Below, piece after piece: positions 13,558 through 25,200 of a stretch of 64,000 bases of DNA. This DNA is from Littorina saxatilis (Eukaryota > Mollusca > Gastropoda > Littorinimorpha > Littorinidae). The notes under the pieces are model-generated. The model did not search any database. It had not been told where the DNA came from and saw only the letters and a program-made list of their open reading frames with translations. The DNA lies in contig NC_090261.1 of assembly GCF_037325665.1 (NCBI RefSeq), positions 15,085,069 to 15,149,068 of the forward strand. Reading direction: 5' to 3'. Position numbers and translations under genes: made by a program. How positions within the stretch are numbered: the stretch's first letter is position 1; each line of letters opens with the position of its first letter.

Positions 13558-13805
13558 AACGGGCGCAACGACCGCTGGTGGATAAGCCGCCTGCAGGTCG
13601 TGGGTTCGAATCCCGACCGCACCTGGTGGGATAAGGGTGGAGAAATAAAAGTTACACATTTTTCTCACTCTATAAAACGTCCGGGTCTTCTTTATACGGA
13701 CGTCCCGCTCTCGTCTGCTCTTCCCATCCAGCTGCAAAGCTTGTTGTACTCAGTACTAGTTCGAGCCGGCGTTTTCATGGCCCAAGGGACACAACCTCTT
13801 TAAAT
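13558..13805 (+). mobile_element. tRNA-derived SINE
   Basis: A tRNA-like head with a clear B box (GGTTCGAATCC at about 13605) and a weaker A box is followed by an unrelated body ending near TTTAAATGGTAAAGCC. Its body differs from the SINEs at 24451 and 25841, so it belongs to another family. Confidence 0.6.
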
Positions 13806-14476
13806 GGTAAAGCCTCAAGAAAGAAAACTCCATGTTTCGAAAATAAAGAACCTTCTTTAAACTAAAAAGTTGTGATGCTTAACTGTGACTGTTTTTACTA
13901 GATTCAGTTTTGGGGCAGAATTGTCCATGTAAAACTTCACCTTTTGCTTGAAGGCAGATCTTACTTTTAGTTGTTACAGTTTGTTTTTTCCTTCAAAGAC
14001 CTCGCGTCATGCACCTATTTAAAATCCTTTATAAAAGAAAAAGTCACACAATTTAACCGTCAAAACCTTAAGGAACCACCCCCACGATTTTATTCATTTG
14101 AATTATCGAAGTCGCAACTGTCCATTTCGGCAAATAAGATAGGATTCAGTTATCTCTTCTTTTAATTTCGATATAGTTCTTATAACAAAAGAACTGCCCA
14201 AATTGAACCTATCCATATCGGCAAATGGTTGACTTTCGTGATCTCTTTCCTTTCTTTCTGTACCTTCACTGTTCCGTTCCTGCAAAGCAGCTGCCACAAA
14301 CAACAGTGAACATTCACAGGCACAAAATACAGCCACAAAACTAGTGTCATTACTGTTTCACACGGCAGAGAGTTTCTACACCTACAGTCTTCTTAACGAT
14401 CTTGCTCAATAAAGGCTTGAACATAAGCGTTTGTATGTTCGTCGAGTTCTTTATTTATTCTTCAATTGGTTATTTG

Positions 14477-14515
<39 letters not shown>

Positions 14516-14685
14516 CACACACGCACACACACGCACACACACGCACGCACAAACGTATACACGCGTGCTCGCACGCACGCACACACACACACACACACGC
14601 ACACACGTATGCACACGTGCTCGCACGCACGCACACAAATACACACACACACAGTCAAACAGACACACGCACACCCACGCGCGCT

Positions 14686-14726
<41 letters not shown>

Positions 14727-14729
14727 GCA

Positions 14730-14780
<51 letters not shown>

Positions 14781-15092
14781 ACACACACACAGAATCATGC
14801 TTTCAACGAATGAAAACAAAGTATTTGGCAACCATGCTCTGCAAATAAAAGTACGTTTAAAACAACAGAAATCCGGCGACGCTGCCTTGGACAAATTCGA
14901 TTTTGCAGAAACCAATGTAATGCGCCCTTATCGATTCACAGCAAGCACGTAATCCCTGTATGCTTATCATTAAAAAAAATCTATCACAGGCAAGCTATGG
15001 GGCGAAATAAATTTTTTTTATGCCACTTGAAATACAGGAACAGTTCCAGAAGAAACCACGGCACAAGGCAAGGTCTTCCTAATGGCGGACAG
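13806..15092. other. non-coding stretch with CA-rich array
   Basis: A long CA array with CG-containing variants occupies about 14477-14793 and creates His/Thr open frames that are not genes. The missing 5' exons of the receptor gene would be expected here or further left, but no convincing one was seen. Confidence 0.5.
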
Positions 15093-18000
15093 TTTAACCT
15101 TTATTATAGCTCTTATTCAGCAGCTACAGTGGAATGACATTATCCTTGTCTCGGAAGGTTCGTACTTCTTGTTCTTGTTCTTCTTCTTCTGCGTTCCCAG
15201 CCATTATACTAAAACTTTAATTCGGTCTGTAGTCGAAGAGTCGTACAACACGGTCGTGTTCCAACAATTATTTTTCCCCAGTAATTTCACCGTGTGTGAA
15301 ATAACCAAACGCAGATTAATGAAAAATAATGAGTTACCGTTCTTCTTGTCCTTTTTTCTTTGGTTGTTTTCTTGGATGGTTAGCCATCTCATTTTCATTG
15401 ATTTGCGGTTGTGTTGTCTTTTTGGTTTCTTTTTTTCTCTCCCCGATATATTGTTTGACCGTCTCATCTTGTCTGATCTGTAGAATGGCCGGTAGTAAGA
15501 CTACCTCAATTCGAAATAAGTTAGTTGGATGGCTGCTCCTCATGTTGGTTGGCTGGCTGTATGGTTGTTTGGTTGCAGAGTTGGTTGACTGACAGCTTTC
15601 AACTTCGGAGCCTTCTTTTCTTGTCTTCAAGTCACATCAAGCAATATGAACATATTTAGCCAATGTGTAGGCCTTAACGTCACAACTGAACAAAAAAGTC
15701 TTCACCGAGACTGACCAACAAAAAAAAAATTACTAAAAAACCCAGATATGTTATGAAAAAAAGAAATCACAACCGCCGAACGCTGAAACTAAAGAAGAAG
15801 AAAGAGAGAAAAATTCACATGTAAAGTTTCATGAAGATCTGTCACGTAGTTTTCTGGGAATCGCTCTGTGTGCACACACACACACACACACAATCACCCT
15901 CTTCTCAATCCTCAGTCCACCGCAATAGCTTTTGTCCACAAAAAAAGTAAAAACAGCAACCTTCCTTTGTAGACGAAAGCCTCCAGCCAGTGGCAGACGC
16001 CCTCAGTGACACAGGCGTGCAGCACGTGCAGGTACAAGGCAGCCAGGTCACATCGGGAGACTGGGTGCGTGAGATGGTGACAACTGAAGGTTTGACAGTC
16101 TACCATTTCTTGATGGTCTGTTCACTTCCATGTGTCGCCGCTGCCCTCAACTCTGTAAGCAAGTTACCTACGGCTCTTGCCTGTGGTTAGGCGCACATGA
16201 GTGCCAATAGATGAATTCCGGAAGTAACTCTGTCGGGTTTTTGTTGGTTGTGAAAGAGTGAATACCCTTACTTTTTGTGAGACAAACAATCCACAGGCCA
16301 GTCACCAGCTCGGGATGTGTCTGAAACACGTGGTCAAGAAGCACGTGTGGATGGTTTGTCTCACTAAAAACACGGGCATTTAATCTTTCACAACCCATAC
16401 AGACTTATTTCTGAACATCGTCTGCAGTATTTGGTTTTTGCTATTTGTTGTCGTTTTATCTATTCATCTAAATCATAATCGTAAGCATGAAAATCAACAA
16501 CAAGCCTATAGGGCTTATAGAGTAACCTTCGAAATTGAGTTACAACTAGTGATAAATAAACCAGTTTTACGGCAGTGAAGACTACAGATTTGAAATTTGA
16601 AGCTTCCACATATTATTTTTTTTCTGAGTTCGTGGGCTGCCGCTCCCTTGCACACACATTTTTACGAGTGAACTTCTATAGTTATGACAAGATATTGTTT
16701 TAAATTTACAAGTAAGACAGCCATCTTCGTTTTCGAGAATGTACCATTCATTTATAGTCCCACGCATGTGCTTTTACTACATTCTAAGCTGAAGTGTTAC
16801 ACTTTTGAACAACCTTTTTTGTATTACCAGTTTTGAACACAGTGTGATAAAATAAACAAGTCGCGTAAGGCGAAATTACTACATTTAGTCAAGCTGTGGA
16901 ACTCACAGAATGAAACTGAACGCACTGCATTTTTTCACAATGACCGTAGTCCGCCGCTTGTGCAAAACGGAGTGAAACTGACGAGCCTGTTCAGCGCGGT
17001 AGTGGTTTCGCTGTGCTGCATAGCACGCTTTTCTGTACCTCTCTTCGTTTTAACTTTCTGAGCGTGTTTTTAATCCAAACATATCATATCTATATGTTTT
17101 TGGAATCAGGAACCGACAAGGAATAAGATGAAATTGTTTTAAAATCGATTTCGAAAATTTAATTTTGATCATAATTTTTATATTTTTAATTTTCAGAGCT
17201 TGTTTTTAATCCAAATATAACATATTTATATGTTTTCGGAATCAGGAATGATGTAGAATAAGATGAACGTAAAATAATTTGGATCGTTTTATATATAAAA
17301 AAATTATTACAATTTTCAGATTTTTAATGACCAAAGTCATTCATTAATTTTTAAGCCACCAAGCTGAAATGCAATACCGAAGTCCGGCCTTCGTCGAAGA
17401 TTGCTTTACAAAAATTTCAATCAATTTGATTGAAAAATGAGGGTGTGACAGTGCCGCCTCAACTTTTACAAAAAGCCGGATATGACGTCATCAAAGGTAT
17501 TTATCGAAAAAATGAAAAAAACCGTCCGGGGATATCATTCCCAGGAACTCTCATGTCAAATTTCATAAAGATCGGTCCAGTAGTTTGGTCTGAATCGCTC
17601 TACACACACACACACGCACAGACAGACAGACAGACACACACACATACACCACGACCCTCGTCTCGATTCCCCCTCTATGTTAAAACATTTAGTCAAAACT
17701 TGACTAAATGTAAAAACCACAAATCTACTGCAAAAGTAGCAAATAATTACGGTAAACATATTAGTGTTCCATTGAACATTAGAGTAGACCATGTGTGTTA
17801 CGTTTTTCAATAGAATTGTGTATTCAATCTTTCTTTCTTTCTTTATTTATTTGGTGTTTAACGTCGTTTTCAACCACGAAGGTTATATCGCGACGAGGGA
17901 AAGGGGGGGAGATGGGATAGGGGAAAGGGGGGGAGATGGGATAGAGCCACTTGTTAAGTGTTTCTTGTTCACAAAAGCACTAATCAAAAAATTGCTCCAG

Positions 18001-18900
18001 GGGCTTGCAACGTAGTACAATATATGACCTTACTGGGAGAATGCAAGTTTCCAGTACAAAGGACTAAACATTTCTTACATACTGCTTGACTAAAATCTTT
18101 ACAAACATTGACTATATTCTATACAAGAACCACTTAACAAGGGTAAAAAGTGAAGAATTTTATGGGTGAGAAAAGGAAAGTAAAAGGACTTTGGGGAGGC
18201 AGAAATAGAGAAGAAACAAGAAAAAGATCCTAATTAGGTTCACGGCGGCATCGAGAGTGATGCGACCTTCTCCCAGAAGTTAGTAGAGAAGGCTCCCCCA
18301 TCCACCACCCGGGGGACGCGCCTCTACGCCAATTAGGGGGCGCGAGGTGTGTATTCAATCAAACTGTGTTCAAAAACAGTAAGTTACAGAAAGGTTGCTC
18401 AAAAGTGGAACACTTCCGTTTAGAGTGTATGTGTTGTAATGCCACTGCATTATACCTGTAATGTCTTGACAAAACGCAGGCGAGCGAAGTGGAAAGAAAG
18501 CTTGGGACGCTGTCTGATGTGGGCATGACGTCACAGTGGCTGTTGCTGACAACCGGAAGTGATGACCTACTGAACCATCTTGACGTCACCAACATCACAA
18601 TGGACAACGTGTCTGTGCTTCAAATGAAGGACCGTGTAAGTAAATAAAAAAGAAAAACATATAAACTCTGGTGTAACAATTGTAAGAGAATATAGATGAT
18701 GCAATTACAAGAAAATCCCTGCAATGCGAGAAGCGGTTTTTAATCTTTCGACAATCTTGGAATCATTTTCGTGGAGCAAACAGACATCAAAGCAAAAATG
18801 CTTGTGCGGGTAGCTGTCCAGGTCTGAGGAAAAATTAATAGTACTAATTAGATAGGCTTAAGTGGCAAGGTGACTCGAATAAGGTCTGTACGAATACACT

Positions 18901-18963
<63 letters not shown>

Positions 18964-19245
18964 CAGATACATGGAGACACGTACTGCAGAAGACATCAAT
19001 GCCAGTTAGAAGCAAACGGGCATACTCTGCTCTGGCAGCAAAACCGTCGTCGAACGTGGTCTTCGGTGGGACGAGTCTGCTTTCACCACACAAGTCTAAG
19101 ACACCCTAGTCATGAAGACTTCACAAATCACTCCGCAGGTCAACATGCGGACAACGAAGTATACAGAAGCAACCTCGGGCACCGCCTGTTCCCGAACGTC
19201 AGACGAGGTTTCAACGGCAGGCGTATATCCGTTATTACAATGGAG
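15093..19245 (+). CDS. receptor amino-terminal domain and S1-linker exons
   Basis: Five exons. The first (about 15093-15157) reads ALIQQLQWNDIILVSE, the usual periplasmic-binding-protein fold signature before a beta strand. For the second I chose the acceptor at 15231 (GTCTGTAG) over the one at 15199 because only the former keeps the frame with both neighbours. Exon 15973-16154 starts NESLQPVADAL (the first N spans the junction) and ends in AAALNS. Exon 18480-18635 carries QWLLLTTGSDDLLNHL. Exon 18967-19245 ends with LFPNVRRGFNGRRISVITME, the hallmark entry into the ligand-binding domain. The acceptor of that last exon is preceded by 58 bases of pure GT. Confidence 0.8.
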
Positions 19246-22200
19246 GTATGTTGAAAAGAAACATATATAATATTCCGCGAGTATATTCTTCTATTTATAT
19301 ATCGGATATGGTGGGAAGGCGAGAACAATACAAGATTTTTTAAAACTAATTAAACGTTCTAATAACATACCGTTCTTGGGTTTTTTATTCTCAAGTTTAA
19401 GACATTTTAAGTGATTGAAAATTAAAGAAAAGCAAGGGTACGCGCGCATGTAACACTTGTACAGCTACTACCATTAAAACATTGTTTAGTCTAACGTCGT
19501 GGATTTATGCACAAATAGAGCAAAAACAATCGTTGTTTTGACACAATTCACTTGTCTAATTGTGAAATGACAGTGAAACTCCCCTTTAAGACTACCGTTT
19601 TAAGACCAACTCCCTTGTCTAATTGTGAAATGACAGTGAAACTCCCCTTTAAGACTACTGTTTTAAGACCAACTCCCTTGTCTAATTGTGAAATGACAGT
19701 GAAACTCCCCTTTAAGACTACCGTTTTAAGACCAACTCCCTTGTCTAATTGTGAAATGACAGTGAAACTCCCCTTCAAGACTACCGTTTTAAGACCAACT
19801 CCCTTGTCTAATTGTGAAATGACAGTGAAACTCCCCTTTAAGACTACCGTTTTAATACCAACTCCCTTGGAAGACCCTAGTTCTTATTTTATATTTTCTT
19901 TTTCTAGCATCTGTAAATTCACCACCATTTGAGGCTTCCTCTATTTTACGAGGGTCAACTGAAAAGTACCAATCCCGACTAGAAAGGAGTTGACTTACGA
20001 GACTAGAGAAGGTTTACATTTCAACATTGTCCCTCCAGACCTTCACACACTTGTTCCACATGTACCTCGGAGCCTTATGGATCGCCGTTGCTGCCGAATA
20101 TTTTGGAAGACCTGATTTTCTCAGATTTGTCGATGTCTTCAAAGGGGGTTCCACTGTATTACTGTTTCCTTTAGTGGCTGTCGTATGCGATGTCCCGTAC
20201 AGTGGCGGGAAACAAGGAGTGGTACGGCGTCCTACCGGACCTTCTGCACGTTCTCAGCGAACAACTCAACTTCACGTGAGTAGACCGATATAATTATGTT
20301 CGTGTAGTTAGTGAGATCCTTCAACGATACATGCACAGCCTGGCGGTGACCTTACGATTGACTTTCTTCTGCTGATGAAGTCACCGAGACAGACTTCTTT
20401 AGCCAAATTCGTTGTCAGTTCCTGGGAGATGTGACACAATGTTACGTGACGTGATGCTTTGCATTTAGACGTCTTCTCTACCTTTTCTTACTTATGACGT
20501 CAGATATGTCACTTTGGAATACAGGGTCAAGAAGAGAAGTCTTGGTTTGTTCAGTCGACGTCGTTTATCTTTAATACGCTGGTAGAGTACTGTACTACCA
20601 TTTCTTCACGACCATTCCAACCCCTATCCCCAGCCTTTCACCCCCCCCCATCCCCCCTCCCCCCCCCATCCCCCCTCTCACCCCTCCCCCTCGATTGTTT
20701 TTCAATTCAATTCAGTTCAATTTAACACAACTTGTATGTCTGAATGTGGTACGTACAGACACTGTTTGCCACTGTTGCAATTCTAAAAATGTATTTAAAC
20801 CCATTGTGTGGGTTCTGTTGCTAAGATACGATATAAAAGAACCAGCACACCTAGAATGGGGAGCCGGGACGCTGGAAGAAGCGGCCAATGGTTACCATGG
20901 CTACCTCGTCAGAAAGGTAGGTACTTGCTAATTATGTTCCAGGACTTTTGTACAGTTATGCATTAAAACCCATTCTTAGCTTGTATCGATCAGAAACGAG
21001 TACATTACTTAGGCCAAAAAAAAAATAGGTGTGGTTAAGGTAACATAGCCAAAACAATAGGGTAGGAAGGTAGGCAATCACTTTTTTTCTAATGTGTACA
21101 AATTAAACCTACTTGACAGGGAAATAAGTGTGCGACTCGAGCGCTGTCGCTTTCATTGCGTTTTCTGCACTCGTTTTTGTTGTTGTTGTTTTTTTTTTTG
21201 ACAAATGTAAAAAAAAGTTATAGGGTCGGCCCCTAAAAATAGGGTAGGTCGGGTTACCGTAACCACACCTATTTTTTTAGGCCTTACAATGGCGGAGAAA
21301 GGTTATGTACTTTAAATGGCAACGGTACAACACGTTTCATGATATACAAGGTGGGCCATAAAAAGTGTCCACATTTAATTTGTTAATATTTTTCCTGTAA
21401 AGTGATATTTTCTTTTCTGTTTCAGATAGAATTTGAGACAAGCATCTTAGAATTCTTTTAAAGCCTGAATGGATCGCATTCCAGTACAGGAAAGGACCAA
21501 AATCGTTGAACTTTACTTTGCTACCAATTGTTTGGTTCTCGCCCAGCGCGCTTTTCGGAGAGAGTTCCCTGGCACACACTGTCCATGTGCGAGAACTGTG
21601 ATGAAGCGCCTCGTGGATAAATTCAGGGTTATGTCCTTTATTGTTATCTGCGAGACTACCAGTGTTCCTGAATTTATCCACGAGGCGCTTCACAGTTCTC
21701 GCACATGGACAGTGTGTGCCAGGGAACTCTCTCCGAAAAGCGCGCTGGGCGAGAACCACAGAATTGGTAGCAAAGTAAAGTTCAACGATTTTGGTCCTTT
21801 CCTGTACTGGAATGCGATCCATTCAGGCTTTAAAAGAATTCTAAGATGCTTGTCTCAAATTCTATCTGAAACAGAAAAGAAAATATCACTTTACAGGAAA
21901 AATATTAACAAATTAAATGTGGACACTTTTTATGGCCCACCCTGTAGGTGAAGCTTTTTGAAGTCCTCAAAAATAAAACGTTTGTTTCCGATGACAAGGA
22001 ATTTATTAAAATGTTTGTTTAGTTACAGTGCCACATAGGCCCTATGTGGCTTTTTATTGGCCGGAAATCGTAAGAGATGTGTCCCCTGGATGTTGGAGAA
22101 GAGTAACTTCCCTTGTAAAGTCTGCAAAATCGAGTTTTGTCTATTTCAATTAATTTCTTTTTTGAAAAGGAGGAAAAACTCGGTCGGTCGGGGAATCGGA

Positions 22201-25200
22201 AATATTGATTTTGTTCTTGGCCTAATAACACAGGAGAAGCCCTTCCAATGATAAATCTCATTGGCATTTCACAAAGATTCTTTGTTTGAGTGTTTACTGA
22301 AAACGGTTCTTTTCAGGGTGGGGTCTACCCCAGAGAAATAAACTGTAAAAGTGATTTTTTAAAGTGAAATATTCTGTAAGTTCAAGGAGTGTTAATTAGC
22401 CAATAAATAGAACAAATTAGGGCTTTACGCACTAATTTCTAAGATAACGACTGAAACTTGATTATGAGAACACATTTTTACTACTGAATAAATTACTGAT
22501 ACTTTACTGGTGATATGTAAGCAAAAGAGTAATCAAATGATCCCACCTGAAGAAGACTGATACGGGAACGAAATAGAACACGAAACACTGTTTATATATT
22601 TAGAGCGCTTATACTTCCCTTTGTTTTTCCAAAACAAACCACATGAGTACCCTCCACGTGCTAACAGTTTTAACCGACTGTGGTACCTCCACTACCAATA
22701 TCCCTCCCGTTTCAACTAAAAACATGGAATAAGTCTACATCTGAAAAAGTAAGTAACAGTGATATGACATTTTTGAACGATGATTTTTATGTAAGCTCAA
22801 TGATTGCTTTGGAGAAAAATAAAATTTAAAGTAAAGGGCGTTGAGCGCGTATTCATAAAATTATATTTGAACGTGAATATGGGGTATCAGAATTTTGCAC
22901 ATTAATCACCACTGAGTAAATTACTGATATTGAAGAAGAAAAAAAGGCTATTTTGAGCCTAAACACACGATTATGATAATGTTGTTATTAATTATGCATG
23001 TTGCATGCTGAACATTTTTCTTTGAGACACCTCAATTAGACGCCATGGCCATCCCTGAAAGCCCATTTGCTAATATTTGCTTAATTAAAATCCGCGAAAT
23101 AACGCGTGGATAAACTACTTGAGGAGAATGTATTGATGCCATTACATGAGATCTTGTTTGCTCAGTGTTTTCCCTCTGTTTTGCATCTACAAATTGACAG
23201 AAGATTAATGTCTTCAAAACGCCCAAAATCTTCTACTTGTGCAAATACGCGCGCGCACACTGACACACACACACACACTAACACATTCGCCCGCACGCGA
23301 ACACACACAGACGCACACACACACTCGCACGCACACACACACACACGCACACACACTCTAACGCACACGTACACACACACGCACGCACACACACACACGC
23401 ACACGCACATACACACACACACACACACGCACACACACACGCACACACACACACATTTCTGCTCTGCTCAAACGCATCCCCCTGCACACTGACGCACACA
23501 GTAACTGTCGATTTCCAAACTATACCCGTGCACGAGAGAGAGACGATGTTTTACAGGCGGTCCTTTTAAAGTACAGTCAAACCTGACCTTGCGACCGCCT
23601 CTGAAAAGCGACCACCTGTCCACAAAATTACCGAGACGAAATTTTGTTCTGCCTATTTTACTTTTCTATAGCGATCACCTATCTACAACGACCACTTTTT
23701 ATCGGTCCCTAGGGTGGTCGTTGTTGACAGGTTTGACTGTATCTGGAGCGCCTGGGACTCGCGCTATAGAAAAGCTGTTTATTATTAGTTATTATTACAA
23801 TTATTATTATTATTATCATTATCTAATGTCATAATCTGACAATGCATACACCGAATTCTACCTCTGTTGCCAGGAAGCTGACATGGGACTAGGCCCCAGC
23901 GTGATGCTACCCGAGCGATGGCCAGCCATGGATTTCTCGACGCATTTGGTCCGTACATCATACGTGCTCATCTACCGCAAGCCCGCTTTCTCTCGCACTC
24001 CCTTCAGTTTCACTGGCGCCCTGCACACGTGGGTGTATGTGGCAATCTTAGGGGCGTTAGTGGTGGTGTCATGTGCTCTGTGGGTGCTGGAGATTGTGGA
24101 CAAGCCTCCGTGCAAGGACAAGAAGAAGGAGCAGGAGGGTAGCACAGGGGGGGTCACGGTGTACACGTGCAGAGATACGCGGCGTTGGAAGCGCTGGGTT
24201 GGCACTCTGGATAACGTGTTGGAAGTGGTTGTCAGCGCTTTGCTTTGTCGTCGTAAGTACAAACAAAGAAACAAACCAACAAACAAAGAAACAAACCAAC
24301 AAACAAAGAAACAAACCAACAAACAAGAGAACAATAAACAAAATAAAAACCACCATAGAGCGAACGAACAAACATGCTTATGTCTTACTAATAAACTGTA
24401 CGATCCAACTTGCTTGACACCGCATAATGCAATTATTAGCACTAGTTTGCGGACCGGCACGGTTGGCCTAGTGGTAAGGCGTCCGCCCCGTGAGTCGGGA
24501 GGTCGTGGGTTCGAACCCCGGCCGGGTCATACCTAAGACTTTAAAATTGGCAATCTAGTGGCTGCCGCTACGCCTGGCGTCTGGCAGTATGGGGTTAGTG
24601 CTAGGACTGGTTGGTCCGGTGTCAGAATAATGTGACTGGGTGAGACATGAAGCCTGTGCTGCGACCTCTGTCTTGTGTGTGGCGCACGTTAAATGTCAAA
24701 GCAGCACCGCCCTGATATGGCCCTTCGTGGTCGGCTGGGCGTTAAGCAAACAAACAAACAAACAAACTAGTAGCAGAACAGCTATATTTTGGCAACTAAA
24801 GGTCTCTCTGGCTCGCCGAGGACAAAAATAGTTCCAAGTATTGTTTACAGGACATGATTTCTTCCTATTCTTGGTCATAACTTTTATGTCAATAGACAAT
24901 GTTCAGCGTTGTGGAAGAATTGCGCCCCGGTTGACAAACAATAATACGTGGTCGACCAATTAAAACCACGATCGCAGCAAATAACTGACTCTGATGAGTA
25001 CGTGATGCAGTCTGCGCACGATTTGATATGCCTTTTGCTTTCGAAAATCTGCACATCTCTTCCACAACGCTTGAAAATCCTGAGTTATTTCCAGACTGAA
25101 AATGTCTATTTACATGAAAGTGAGGGTGAAAATCGCTTGTTCATTGGCAATGCTTGTTATTCTCTCAGGTGCCAGGAGATTGGTTTCGTATAACTCTCAC

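Noticed and set aside
14402-14952. His/Thr and Cys/Val frames over CA arrays here and at 782-1056, 23106-23499
   Set aside because: Dinucleotide repeats give open frames without stops on both strands.
15201-15232. Alternative longer version of the second receptor exon from the CCCAG acceptor
   Set aside because: The acceptor looks good but joining it to the preceding donor gives a stop codon within a few residues. The acceptor at 15231 keeps the frame at both sides.
19548-19870. Regular 63-bp repeats as a CRISPR array
   Set aside because: The units are contiguous with no unique spacers, in a eukaryotic intron.
24461-24530. tRNA gene
   Set aside because: A and B boxes are present but the sequence continues into a SINE body and AAAC tail, and a second copy exists at 25841. 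The same applies to the tRNA-like head at 13558.
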